A DNA stretch of 64,000 nt from Lachnospiraceae bacterium (GCA_019421365.1 JAHZFJ010000012.1:57974-121973), one strand, 5' to 3'; shown: positions 9,419-18,999, counted from the first letter of the stretch. Notes: generated by a model not told the origin, from the sequence alone. Numbers and translations are program-made.

Positions 9419-10582
9419 CTAGTTCTTCGCAATCGTTTCCATAATGTAATCAGCAAATTCAGCACCTGTAGCTCCAGTATCTCTACCAGTTATCACTAGT
9501 TTCTTTTCTGTAGCAGTACAGATGTCAAGTGCGTTGTACAATTTGTTTGCTTTCTCAGTATAACCAATATGAGCTAATAACATTGCACCAGCACGGATTA
9601 CGCTACATGGATCTGCGTAAATATCTCTGCCTTCTTGTACCATACGTGGAGCAGAACCGTGGATTGCTTCAAACATAGCATATCTTTTACCAATGTTTGC
9701 ACTACCAGCAGTACCTACACCACCTTGCAATTCAGCTGCTTCATCTGTAATTATATCACCATATAAATTAGGTAATACAACTACCTCAAAGTCTCTTCTT
9801 CTTTGTTCATCTAATAATTTTGCAGTCATAATATCGATGTACCAATCATCTGCAGTAATTCCATCATATTCTTTTGCTATGCGATAGAAATTATCAAGGA
9901 ATTTACCATCTGTAGTTTTGATGATATTTGCCTTAGTAACTGCTGTTACACGAGTCTTGCCGTTTGCTTTGGCAAATTCAAATGCTGCACGTATAATTCT
10001 ATCACAACCTTGAGATGTTGCAATTGTAAAGTCGATACCAAGATCGTCAGTTACACTAACACCTTCTTTACCTGCTGCATATCCACCTTCTGTATTCTCA
10101 CGATAGAATGTCCAGTCAATACCTTCTTCTGGTATACGAACAGGGCGAACGTTAGCGAAAAGATCTAATTCTTTTCTCATGGCTACGTTAGCAGATTCAA
10201 TGTTAGGTAAACCATCACCTTTTCTAGGTGTTGTAGTAGGTCCTTTTAAGATAACATCACAAGCTTTTAACTCTGTTAACACATCAGCTGGGATAGCTGC
10301 CATCTCTTCTGCTCTTCTTTCGATTGTTAAGCCATCAATTTCTTTGAACTCAACTTTACCAGCTGCTACTTCATCTTTTAATAAGTACTCAAGAACTCTC
10401 TGAGCTTGCCCTGTAATTGCTGGACCAATTCCATCTCCACCACATACACCAATTGTAATTTTATCTAGCTCTTTATAATTAACAAAGTCACCTTGTGCCT
10501 TCATTGCTTCAACCCTTGCTAGTTGCTTCTCTAATAGCTTTCCAAACTGTTCCTTTGCTGCTTCAATTTGCTGCTTACTCAT
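9419..10582 (-). CDS. icd: isocitrate dehydrogenase (isocitrate/isopropylmalate dehydrogenase family)
   Basis: 387 residues of the decarboxylating dehydrogenase family: GGDGIGPAITGQAQRVL near residue 50, substrate loop NIESANVAMRKELDLFANVRPVR, catalytic YRENTEGGYAAGKEG, metal-binding NLYGDIITDEAAEL and the coenzyme loop AIHGSAPRMVQ. Pairing with citrate synthase argues for isocitrate over isopropylmalate. NAD or NADP preference cannot be fixed from the loop. The ATG at 10582 has GGAGG seven bases upstream. It lies 115 bases after the Re-citrate synthase gene, and its stop overlaps the gntR ribosome site. No aconitase gene is in the window. Confidence 0.88.
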   Translation of the reverse strand: MSKQQIEAAKEQFGKLLEKQLARVEAMKAQGDFVNYKELDKITIGVCGGDGIGPAITGQAQRVLEYLLKDEVAAGKVEFKEIDGLTIERRAEEMAAIPADVLTELKACDVILKGPTTTPRKGDGLPNIESANVAMRKELDLFANVRPVRIPEEGIDWTFYRENTEGGYAAGKEGVSVTDDLGIDFTIATSQGCDRIIRAAFEFAKANGKTRVTAVTKANIIKTTDGKFLDNFYRIAKEYDGITADDWYIDIMTAKLLDEQRRRDFEVVVLPNLYGDIITDEAAELQGGVGTAGSANIGKRYAMFEAIHGSAPRMVQEGRDIYADPCSVIRAGAMLLAHIGYTEKANKLYNALDICTATEKKLVITGRDTGATGAEFADYIMETIAKN

Positions 10583-10697
10583 CAATAATCCTCCTATACT
10601 TTCATAAATGATGTATTAACTGTTATGTTCACTAAATATTTCTTTAGTTCTCTTGATGGGAACCGTTTCTATGTTTACATTAATATAGTGTAGCATA

Positions 10698-12086
10698 CTA
10701 AATGTTAACATTCAATTCTTTACAGGCGTCGTCAATCACATTTATTAATTCATTATCTGTAATAACCGTTACGCGGCCTTCTTCATATTCTTTATCAACC
10801 CAATCCTTCACTATCTTTACTACAGGGTGTGACTTATCAACGGCTCTATCGTCTTTTAGTTTGTAATATGTGTTAATCCAATGTGCAATTCCTGCAAGAC
10901 CTGATGTATTAGATACTGCTACTAATACTGGTCTATTAAGGAATTTCTCTGTATCAAATATATTGTAGATTTCTTCATTCTTTAATAATCCATCTGCATG
11001 GATTCCGGCTCTAGTTACATTGAAATTTTGTCCTACAAAAGGTGTCCTAGCTGGAACTTTATAACCGATTTCGTCTCTGAAATAATCCGCTAATTCTGTA
11101 ATTACGGTTGTATCCATACCGTCTAATGTCCCTTTAAGCTGTGCATATTCGAATACCATTGCTTCAAGAGGGGTATTACCTGTTCTTTCACCAATCCCGA
11201 ATAAGGAACAGTTTACACCACTTGCACCATACAACCATGCAGTTGTTGAATTTGTCACCGCTTTATAGAAATCATTGTGACCATGCCACTCTAACTGCCC
11301 CGATGGCACACCACCATGTGTCATTAATCCATATATAATTCCCTGCACAGAACGTGGAATTACCGCACCTGGGAAGTTAACTCCATATCCCATGGTGTCA
11401 CATGCACGAATCTTAACTGGAATCCCATATTCATCTCCTAATTTCATTAATTCTAGACAGAAAGGAATAACAAAACCATGAATATCTGAACGAGTAATAT
11501 CTTCAAAATGACATCGAGGTGCTACACCAGTTTCAAGACACTCTCTTACTACACTTAGATAATGGTTCATTGCTTCTTTTCTTGTCATCTTCATCTTATA
11601 GAAGATATGATAATCCGAACAACTTACTAAGATTCCTGTCTCTTTTAATCCGATTTCTCTCACCAATTCAAAATCTTTCTTACTTGCACGAATCCATGCG
11701 GTTACCTCTGGAAACTGATATCCTTTTTCCAAACATTTGTAAACTGCATCACGGTCCTTCTTACTATATAAAAAGAATTCACTCTGACGGATAATTCCCT
11801 TTGGCCCACCTAACTTATGAAAATAATCATAGATAGTAACAATCTGTTCAGTCGTATATGGTGCTCTTGATTGCTGTCCATCACGAAATGTCGTATCTGT
11901 AATCCAGATATCCTCTGGCATATTGTGTGGTACGATACGATCATTAAACGCAATCTTTGGAATCTCGTCATAAGGAAACAGATTTCGGAACACATTCGGC
12001 GTATCAACCTCTACAAGTGGATAGATTCGTTCTTCATACTGTAACAGGTTATTATGGTGATTCAAAAATACTCTACGATTTTCCAT
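10698..12086 (-). CDS. Re-face-specific citrate synthase (homocitrate/isopropylmalate synthase-related)
   Basis: 462-residue HMG-like/DRE-TIM metallolyase protein. DTTFRDGQQSR near residue 64 and EWHGHNDF near 265 give the divalent metal and acetyl-CoA Claisen-condensation site. The protein lacks the long C-terminal LeuA allosteric domain of isopropylmalate synthase. Overall it resembles the Re-citrate synthase described from Clostridium kluyveri, which makes citrate from oxaloacetate and acetyl-CoA in anaerobes lacking the usual enzyme. Being upstream of icd supports citrate over homocitrate. I chose the ATG at 12086 (GGAG eight bases before) rather than the GTG at 12095, which overlaps the ribosome site. 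Confidence 0.85.
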   Translation of the reverse strand: MENRRVFLNHHNNLLQYEERIYPLVEVDTPNVFRNLFPYDEIPKIAFNDRIVPHNMPEDIWITDTTFRDGQQSRAPYTTEQIVTIYDYFHKLGGPKGIIRQSEFFLYSKKDRDAVYKCLEKGYQFPEVTAWIRASKKDFELVREIGLKETGILVSCSDYHIFYKMKMTRKEAMNHYLSVVRECLETGVAPRCHFEDITRSDIHGFVIPFCLELMKLGDEYGIPVKIRACDTMGYGVNFPGAVIPRSVQGIIYGLMTHGGVPSGQLEWHGHNDFYKAVTNSTTAWLYGASGVNCSLFGIGERTGNTPLEAMVFEYAQLKGTLDGMDTTVITELADYFRDEIGYKVPARTPFVGQNFNVTRAGIHADGLLKNEEIYNIFDTEKFLNRPVLVAVSNTSGLAGIAHWINTYYKLKDDRAVDKSHPVVKIVKDWVDKEYEEGRVTVITDNELINVIDDACKELNVNI

Positions 12087-12163
12087 CAAACTCACTCCTT
12101 GTATAATTATTCATTCACCCCTTATGATAAAGCACATTTTTCTCGCTCTTTTTATATAGTATT

Positions 12164-12320
12164 TAGTTATACATTGTATAACTAGTTATTATGTATACAA
12201 TAATAATGCTTTATTTTCAAGGTTTTATACCGATTTGTTATTATTGTATACAATTATTCCATCTTTGTCAATTAGCATTTTAATATAGTAAAGTGAATGA
12301 ATAATTGTATGTTTACAATT
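12164..12320. promoter_or_regulatory. cluster of four GTATAC-type palindromes in front of the citrate operon
   Basis: In the 396-base gap between the divergent citrate operon and carbamate kinase four related palindromes occur. They are TAGTTATAC-ATT-GTATAACTA (12164-12184), TTATTATGTATACAATAATAA (12187-12207, imperfect), ATTGTATACAAT (12243-12254, perfect), and AATTGTA-4-TACAATT (12303-12320). The GTATAC core is common in operators of FadR-type GntR proteins, and such a regulator is encoded at the operon end. Assignment is inference. Confidence 0.6.
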
Positions 12321-12482
12321 AAGTTTGAAAACTTTTTTATTAATGCAACGATTGATACAGTGTTAAAAAAGTCTCTTAAAACAAACTAAGGCCGACCTTT
12401 TTTTTCAACTCTATTGGATTTTTTAGATAGATATGATATATTACTTATATATTTATATACTTTAAGAAACGAGGTAATGCCC

Positions 12483-13415
12483 ATGCAGAACAAAAAAGTT
12501 GTAGTTGCTTTAGGACACAGCGCCTTTGGAAAGACATTTCCAGAACAACAAGAAGCCATTAAGAATGCTGCTGTTGCAATCGCAGATTTAGTAGAAGCAA
12601 AATACCATGTTGTAATAACTCATAGTAATGCACCACAAGTTGGTATGATACATACAGCAATGACTGAATATAGCCGTCTTGATAACAATCAAACAGTCGC
12701 TCCAATGTCCATCTGTAGCGCAATGAGCCAAGGATATATTGGTTACGATTTGCAGAATGCTATACGTACAGAATTATTAAATCGTGGTATCTATAAAACA
12801 GTTTCTACTATTATTACACAAGTTCGTGTTGATACTTTCGATCCAGCATTCCATAATCCAACCAAAGTAATTGGACGTATCATGTCTGAAGAGGAAGCAA
12901 AAGAAGAAGAACAAAAAGGTAATTATGTTATTAAAGAAGGTGATGGATTCCGTAGAATTATCGCTGCACCAAAACCAATCGATATCTATGAAATCGATGC
13001 AATCCGTGCACTTCTAGATGCTGGCCAAGTTGTTATCGCTTGCGGCGGTGGCGGTATCCCTGTATTAGAACAAGGTACGAAACTCAAAGGTGCTAGTGCA
13101 GTAATTGAAAAAGACTTAGTTAGTGCGAAGATGGCAGAGCTTCTTAATGTGGATACTCTTCTACTATTAACTGGTGTTGATCATGTATTCCTAAACTTCG
13201 GTAGTGACAATGAAACTCCTCTAGAAACTGTTACCCTTGAGGATGCCAAAACCTATATGAATGAAGGACAATTTACAGCTGGATCTATGCAACCTAAAGT
13301 AGAAGCAGCCATCAACTTTGTTTCAACAAATCCAGAACATACTGCTATTATCTCTAATCTTGATAAAGCAAAAGCTGCGATCAAAGGTAAAACAGGTACA
13401 CATTTTGTAAAATAG
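12483..13415 (+). CDS. arcC: carbamate kinase
   Basis: 310-residue amino acid kinase fold protein interconverting ATP + carbamate and ADP + carbamoyl phosphate. VIACGGGGIPVLE near residue 185, LTGVDHVFLNFG near 230 and the C-terminal GSMQPKVEAAINFV are carbamate kinase motifs. The N-terminal loop reads ALGHSAFG instead of the usual ALGGNAL, pointing to a divergent branch. Start at 12483, with GAGG eight bases upstream; an earlier in-frame ATG lacks a ribosome site. No arginine deiminase or carbamoyltransferase gene is adjacent, so its pathway partner is unknown. Confidence 0.88.
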   Translation: MQNKKVVVALGHSAFGKTFPEQQEAIKNAAVAIADLVEAKYHVVITHSNAPQVGMIHTAMTEYSRLDNNQTVAPMSICSAMSQGYIGYDLQNAIRTELLNRGIYKTVSTIITQVRVDTFDPAFHNPTKVIGRIMSEEEAKEEEQKGNYVIKEGDGFRRIIAAPKPIDIYEIDAIRALLDAGQVVIACGGGGIPVLEQGTKLKGASAVIEKDLVSAKMAELLNVDTLLLLTGVDHVFLNFGSDNETPLETVTLEDAKTYMNEGQFTAGSMQPKVEAAINFVSTNPEHTAIISNLDKAKAAIKGKTGTHFVK

Positions 13416-13429
13416 ATACTATCTACATC

Positions 13430-13513
13430 AAAAAACAATCTTAAAAAATTGTGTTCCAGGGGCGAATATAAATATACGTCTTATGGCACACAAGATTTTA
13501 AGATTGTTTTTTT
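13430..13513 (+). terminator. large-loop bidirectional terminator after arcC
   Basis: A 25-base arm (13430-13454), rich in A at its outer end, pairs with 13488-13512 with about three mismatches; a 33-base loop lies between. T-run of seven on the plus strand and A-run on the left allow termination of arcC and of the convergent minus-strand gene. Confidence 0.75.
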
Positions 13514-13538
13514 ACCGGTGTATGAATGCTTATTTCTT

Positions 13539-14123
13539 TTATCGTAATCGACGATCTTCAAATCTAATATGAGTAAGTAAACAATTACGGATTTCCTCTA
13601 ATTGCTCTTCTATAGTCTCCGTTGCTAAAACTATATCCATTGAAATCGCTATACTATTAACTATATGTGAATCCACATGTTTCTTCAGCAAATCTAATTG
13701 TTCTAATTTATCCTGATAACTTCTGGCATCAAGGAAGTCTAATAATGCTTGTTGTGTATCAACTGTTTCATTTTCCTTTGTTTTAATAGAATGTTGGAGA
13801 TGAATCTCTTGAAGCATATCATCAAGTTCAGAATTCTCCTTCTCCACTACATCTACAATTGATGTTGTTTCCTCAGCTTTCTTCTCTGGCTTGTACACCT
13901 CAAATCGATATCTTTGCTTTACTTCTGGATATTTCTCATGATCAACTTCGCTCAAGAACATATCTAGAGGTCTTATAAACGTCTTGAAGTCTCCGTAAAG
14001 TGCTTGGTACACAACATATTCTTCTCTTGTTTCAGAATGAATTGCAATTGATATAATCTGATATAACATTCCCTTAAAATGTTTCATTAATGTTCCAGGT
14101 ACGATAATCTCTCTATTTTGCAT
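13539..14123 (-). CDS. DUF1653 domain protein with C-terminal helical extension
   Basis: 194 residues. The first 75 are a DUF1653 domain: PGTLMKHFKGMLYQIISIAIHSET then VVYQALYGDFKTFIRPLDMFLSEVD, a compact beta domain seen alone in many bacteria. The rest is acidic and helical with no recognised fold, including a run of residues pairing LLDFLDARSYQDKLEQL with a terminal helix. Function unknown. ATG with GAGGAG about 12 bases upstream. Alone between two terminator regions. Confidence 0.8.
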   Translation of the reverse strand: MQNREIIVPGTLMKHFKGMLYQIISIAIHSETREEYVVYQALYGDFKTFIRPLDMFLSEVDHEKYPEVKQRYRFEVYKPEKKAEETTSIVDVVEKENSELDDMLQEIHLQHSIKTKENETVDTQQALLDFLDARSYQDKLEQLDLLKKHVDSHIVNSIAISMDIVLATETIEEQLEEIRNCLLTHIRFEDRRLR

Positions 14124-14249
14124 ATTAGCATCTATGCTCCTCTCTAACGAAAAAAGTTATTGTTAAGACTACTTTGTCTTTACAATAACTCTTTTCTTAT
14201 TCTATCACAAGTTTAATATTAGTTCAACTAAGCTATAGATTTTCATAAT

Positions 14250-16109
14250 TTAAGCTGACTCTTCAAATTGTGAATTATATAGTTTTTCATAGAAGCCACC
14301 TTGAGCAAGTAACTCTTCATGAGTACCTTGTTCAACAATATCTCCGTTATTCATAACTAAGATTAAATCTGCATCTTTAATTGTGGATAAACGATGGGCA
14401 ATTACGAAACTTGTTCTGCCTTGCATTAAGTTGTTCATGGCTTTTTGTATACGAATTTCTGTTCTTGTATCAACAGAACTTGTTGCTTCATCAAGAATCA
14501 GAATCTTAGGATCTGCAAGAATTGCTCTTGCGATAGTAAGTAACTGTTTCTGACCTTGGGATACATTACTTGCTTCTTCATTCAATTCCATGTTGTAACC
14601 GTCAGGTAATGTTTGAATAAAATGATGAACATGGGCTGCTTTCGCTGCATTAATAACCTCTTCGTCTGTAGCACCTGGCTTGCCATAACGAATGTTTTCC
14701 ATAATTGTTCCATTGAATAACCAAGTATCTTGTAATACCATACCAAACAATTCACGTAATTCACTTCTATTAAAGCTTCGAACGTCATGGCCATCTACTA
14801 ATATTGCACCGTCACTAACATCGTAGAAACGCATTAATAATTTGATCATTGTAGTCTTACCGGCACCGGTTGGTCCAACAATAGCAACCTTTTGCCCTTC
14901 TTTTACCTTAGAACTGAAATCATTGATGATAATCTTATCTGGATTGTAACCAAAGTGTACATTTTTGAATTCAACATTTCCTTCAAGATTTGTTGTACTA
15001 ACAGCGTTTTCTACTGTTTGGTCCTCTTCCTCTTCATTCAAGAATTCAAAAACACGCTCAGCAGCTGCTGCTGTTGATTGTACTTGGTTTGATATCTGAG
15101 CCATCTGTGCAATTGGCTGATTAAAGCTTCTTACATATTGTATAAATGATTGAATATTACCAACCGTCACACGACCCTTTATTGTCAAATAACCACCTAA
15201 AATCGCAACACCCACATAACCTATATTACCTACGAATTGCATAATTGGCATCATCATACCAGATAAAAATTGAGATTTCCAAGCAGATTCGAATAACATT
15301 TCATTTGCTTTATCGAATTCTTTAATTGCTTCTTCTTCTCCGTTAAATACTTTAACAACATTATGTCCACCATAGATTTCTTCTACTTGACCATTTACAT
15401 GACCAAGATATTCTTGTTGTTGAACGAAATATTTCTGTGACTTTTTAATTACCTTTGAGATAATTAACATGGATAATGGTAAAGTTAAAACTGCTACTAA
15501 TGTCATCCAACCACTGATTGATAACATCATTATGATAACACCAATAACCGTTGTAACAGAAGTTATAGTCTGTGTAATACTTTGATTTAAACTGTTACTT
15601 AATACGTCAACATCATTGGTTACTCTTGATAACACTTCACCATGTGTTTTTGTATCAAAGTATCTCATTGGCATACGATTAATCTTTGTTGATATCTCTT
15701 TACGAAGTTCATAGGTTACCTTCTGTGTGATACCTGTCATGATAAATCCCTGAATCAAAGAGAATAGCATTGCAACTACATATAATGTTAGAAGCATTAA
15801 TAATATCTTAAGGATCGCATCAAAGTCAATTCCACCAGTACCTTTTACTTTTTTCATTAAACCTTCGAAAATCTCCGTAGTTGCATTACCAAGGATCTTA
15901 GGTCCTACGATAGTGAATACCGAACTTCCAATTGCAAACAGAATTACTAAAAATATTCGAAACTTATATCTTCCAAGATAACCACCAAGTCCTGACATGG
16001 CCTTCTTGAAATCTTTTGGCTTTTCACCAGGTGCGATACCACCTGGGCCACCCATTCCACCCATAGGGCCTCTTGGTCTACCACCTGAATGTTTTATGTC
16101 TTTACTCAT
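14250..16109 (-). CDS. ABC exporter half-transporter (permease-ATPase), second subunit
   Basis: 619 residues: a Gly/Pro-rich N-terminus (GGRPRGPMGGMGGPGG), six membrane segments of an ABC type I exporter domain (about 45-340), and an ATPase domain with GPTGAGKTT near 405, signature NVSQGQKQ (SQGQ rather than LSGG) and ILDEATSSVDTR. Starts eight bases inside the end of the upstream ABC gene, so the two are coupled and probably form a heterodimer of the LmrCD/BmrCD type. Substrate unknown; a MarR regulator heads the operon, consistent with drug or peptide export. Confidence 0.92.
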   Translation of the reverse strand: MSKDIKHSGGRPRGPMGGMGGPGGIAPGEKPKDFKKAMSGLGGYLGRYKFRIFLVILFAIGSSVFTIVGPKILGNATTEIFEGLMKKVKGTGGIDFDAILKILLMLLTLYVVAMLFSLIQGFIMTGITQKVTYELRKEISTKINRMPMRYFDTKTHGEVLSRVTNDVDVLSNSLNQSITQTITSVTTVIGVIIMMLSISGWMTLVAVLTLPLSMLIISKVIKKSQKYFVQQQEYLGHVNGQVEEIYGGHNVVKVFNGEEEAIKEFDKANEMLFESAWKSQFLSGMMMPIMQFVGNIGYVGVAILGGYLTIKGRVTVGNIQSFIQYVRSFNQPIAQMAQISNQVQSTAAAAERVFEFLNEEEEDQTVENAVSTTNLEGNVEFKNVHFGYNPDKIIINDFSSKVKEGQKVAIVGPTGAGKTTMIKLLMRFYDVSDGAILVDGHDVRSFNRSELRELFGMVLQDTWLFNGTIMENIRYGKPGATDEEVINAAKAAHVHHFIQTLPDGYNMELNEEASNVSQGQKQLLTIARAILADPKILILDEATSSVDTRTEIRIQKAMNNLMQGRTSFVIAHRLSTIKDADLILVMNNGDIVEQGTHEELLAQGGFYEKLYNSQFEESA

Positions 16110-18405
16110 GGTTTTCCTCTCCTTTCACAGTTTCTTTATTCGCTATACTTGCTTCTATTTCTTTATCTGATAATTGAGATGAAGCAATTTGGCGATAAAC
16201 ATCACAACTAGTTAATAATTCTGCATGTGTACCTTTTCCAACAATTCTACCTTCATCTAATACTATTATTTGTTCTGCATGTAAAATTGTAGATATACGT
16301 TGTGCTACAATTATAATAGTACTATCTGTAATCTCTTCATGTAAAGCTCTACGAAGTGTTGCATCTGTCTTAAAGTCAAGTGCAGAGAAACTATCATCAA
16401 ATATATATATATCAGGATCTTTAGCAATTGCTCTAGCAATTGATAATCGTTGTTTTTGACCACCTGATACGTTTGAACCGCCTTGCGATATTGTTTCATC
16501 GTATTGTTCTGGCTTCTGCTCAATGAAATCCTGTGCTTGTGCAATTCTTGCAGCACGTTTGATATCGTCTTCAGTAGCCTCTTGTTTACCATAACGAAGG
16601 TTTGAATCAATAGTACCAGAGAATAAAACTCCCTTTTGTGGTACGAAACCGATTTTTGCTCTTAAATCATGTTGAGAAATATCTTTAACATTAACTCCAT
16701 CAACGAGGATTTCACCTTCTGTAGCATCATATAAACGTGGTATCAGATTAATCAAAGTAGACTTACCACTACCTGTACTACCAATAATAGCTGTAGTTTC
16801 ACCAGGTTTTGCTGTGAAGTTAATGTCTACAAGTACATCTTCTTCCGCATTCGGATAACGGAATGACATGTTTTTAAATTCAACCACACCCTTTTTAGAA
16901 GGATTGAATGACTTCTTGTCTTTTGGATCTACAATCAGACTTTCTGTATCTAATACTTCCATTATACGATTTGCAGATACTGCAGCTCTTGGTAACATAA
17001 TGGATACCATAGTTAACATCAAGAAAGACATAACTATTTGCATTGTATATTGTATGAATGCCATCATATCACCAACTTGAAGGTTACCAGTATCAATGCC
17101 TTTACCTCCAAACCAGATAATCATAATTGTAATACCATTCATAACAAACATCATAACAGGCATCATGAATGTCATTGTACGGTTAACAAAAAGATTGGTT
17201 CTTTTTAGATCTTGGTTTGCTAAATCAAATCGTTTCTCTTCATGTTTTTCACGACTGAATGCTCGAATTACAGGAAGACCTGTTAATATTTCTCTTGTAA
17301 CAAGGTTCAAACGGTCAACAAGTTTTTGCATACTCTTAAACTTTGGCATAGCAATTGCCATAAGAGTGCCTACAAGTACAAGAATTGTTCCAACTGCTAC
17401 AGCGATAATCCATGCCATATTAGTCTCTGTATTCGTGACTTTTATAATGCCACCAATTCCAAGGATTGGAGCATATAGTACCATTCGGAACATCATAACA
17501 AGCAACATCTGCACTTGTTGAACATCGTTGGTACTTCTTGTTATTAGGGAAGCTGTTGAGAATTTATCAAACTCCGCATTAGAGAACCCAACAACCTTTT
17601 TAAATACTAAACTACGAATATTCTTACTTGTTCCGGCTGCGATACGTGACGCAAGATAACCAACTATAATAGCAGCAAGCATACCAACAACTGCAAGACC
17701 TAACATCTTAAGACCAGCAATTGCTATATAAGCGATCTGCATTCTATCCACATCTATGCCAATAGCTTCATATTCTTGTTTTGCAACTAAAACAGCACTC
17801 TGTGCCATAATTGATGAAGGAACTTTTTCCATTTCAGTGCTAATTCCCTCTGTGAATTCAGCTACTTGTTCTTCTGGCATCATAGATAATGCTGCGAATA
17901 TATCTTGACCTTGTAATTCTTCTGGTATGAATGAGTCACTATTTGATTCAGTAGTTACCTCATCAGTATCCGATTCCATACTAATTGAACCTTCTAGTAT
18001 GGCAGTTACGAACAATGGTTTTGCAAGAATTGTGCTAATCTTTTCTTTAACATCTTTGTCATTGGTATCAAGCACATAGATATCTTCCGTCTCTAAGATC
18101 GGATAATCTTCAAGATATTCTTTATATTCAGATTCAGAGCTAGAATCTTTACCAACGTATTTATAATACTTTGTTAAGTATTCGGAATCCTCGCTGCTCA
18201 TAAAATACTGCATCTTTTGATAAGTAGATACTCGAACTGCTTCAAGTGCAGTATCTTCGATACCTCCTTGCTGAATACCAACGTCAACGATGTCTGATGT
18301 ATATTGTGGTAATGAAAGATCACTAAATGCTTGAATAACTAACAAAACCACAACCGCTAAGATTGATAATCGAAACGGTTTTAAATAACGCATTAACTTC
18401 TTCAT
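16102..18405 (-). CDS. ABC exporter half-transporter (permease-ATPase), first subunit with large extracytoplasmic insert
   Basis: 767 residues. Membrane segment at 12-32, then an unusual acidic insert of about 190 residues (roughly 35-225) before the second membrane segment; this accounts for the extra length over the normal 580-600. ATPase domain: GSTGSGKST near 560, signature NVSGGQKQR, Walker B YIFDDSFSALD with Asp in the usual catalytic Glu position, so this subunit probably holds the degenerate ATP site of the heterodimer. ATG with GGAAGG ribosome site; 99 bases after marR, same operon. Confidence 0.92.
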   Translation of the reverse strand: MKKLMRYLKPFRLSILAVVVLLVIQAFSDLSLPQYTSDIVDVGIQQGGIEDTALEAVRVSTYQKMQYFMSSEDSEYLTKYYKYVGKDSSSESEYKEYLEDYPILETEDIYVLDTNDKDVKEKISTILAKPLFVTAILEGSISMESDTDEVTTESNSDSFIPEELQGQDIFAALSMMPEEQVAEFTEGISTEMEKVPSSIMAQSAVLVAKQEYEAIGIDVDRMQIAYIAIAGLKMLGLAVVGMLAAIIVGYLASRIAAGTSKNIRSLVFKKVVGFSNAEFDKFSTASLITRSTNDVQQVQMLLVMMFRMVLYAPILGIGGIIKVTNTETNMAWIIAVAVGTILVLVGTLMAIAMPKFKSMQKLVDRLNLVTREILTGLPVIRAFSREKHEEKRFDLANQDLKRTNLFVNRTMTFMMPVMMFVMNGITIMIIWFGGKGIDTGNLQVGDMMAFIQYTMQIVMSFLMLTMVSIMLPRAAVSANRIMEVLDTESLIVDPKDKKSFNPSKKGVVEFKNMSFRYPNAEEDVLVDINFTAKPGETTAIIGSTGSGKSTLINLIPRLYDATEGEILVDGVNVKDISQHDLRAKIGFVPQKGVLFSGTIDSNLRYGKQEATEDDIKRAARIAQAQDFIEQKPEQYDETISQGGSNVSGGQKQRLSIARAIAKDPDIYIFDDSFSALDFKTDATLRRALHEEITDSTIIIVAQRISTILHAEQIIVLDEGRIVGKGTHAELLTSCDVYRQIASSQLSDKEIEASIANKETVKGEENHE

Positions 18406-18504
18406 CTTATCTTCCTTCCTTTAACTATTCGTAGCCGATTACTCATCGACCTACTCCCATACCATTATATTTTTCCCACACTACCCTTTTTGAAAATAGT
18501 CTAT

Positions 18505-18957
18505 TCAGTCTTGCTCCCCAGTAACGATTCGATATAATTTATCAATAATTCGTATTAATTCCTTAGCATCATGTTCGCCAAGCTTATTCAATAGATCATT
18601 AACAAATTGGTCTCTAATAGTACGAATTTTTTTAATACAAGCATATCCTTCTTCAGTGATGCTAATATACGTTACTCTTCTGTCTGAACGATCGATTTTC
18701 CTAAGGATATATCCTCTCTCTTCAAGAGAATTCAACATTTTTGAAGTCGTAGGTTTTGGAATATCTAAATCTTTGGTTATAGACGAAACTTTAATACCTA
18801 ACGTATTTTCTTCACTAAGATTGTGGTCAAGATAGAATAATATCATACCTTCCATCTGTGATAGTTCGCCAAAGCCTTTACTTCTTCTTTTCATGCAATG
18901 AAGCTTATTTACTACCTCAATAAGTTCCTGTCCATACGAAATCTCAACCTCTCCCAA
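18505..18957 (-). CDS. MarR family transcriptional regulator
   Basis: 150-residue winged-helix protein: VSSITKDLDIPKPTTSKMLNSLEERGYILRKIDRSDRRVTYISITEEG is the recognition helix and wing, flanked by dimerisation helices. The start is the TTG at 18957, nine bases after GGGGAGG; upstream in-frame codons lack a ribosome site. It is first gene of an operon with two ABC exporter subunits and is preceded by a good promoter and a perfect 10-bp inverted repeat, so autorepression relieved by an exported substrate is likely. Confidence 0.88.
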   Translation of the reverse strand: MGEVEISYGQELIEVVNKLHCMKRRSKGFGELSQMEGMILFYLDHNLSEENTLGIKVSSITKDLDIPKPTTSKMLNSLEERGYILRKIDRSDRRVTYISITEEGYACIKKIRTIRDQFVNDLLNKLGEHDAKELIRIIDKLYRIVTGEQD

Positions 18958-18999
18958 AATAACGATCCTCCCCTCTTTATATTTCTCACTATAAGGCAA

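Noticed and set aside
12360..12410. AAGG-CCGA-CCTT followed by eight T as a terminator before arcC
   Set aside because: The stem is only four base pairs, too weak to support a call, and no transcript is known to enter from the left.
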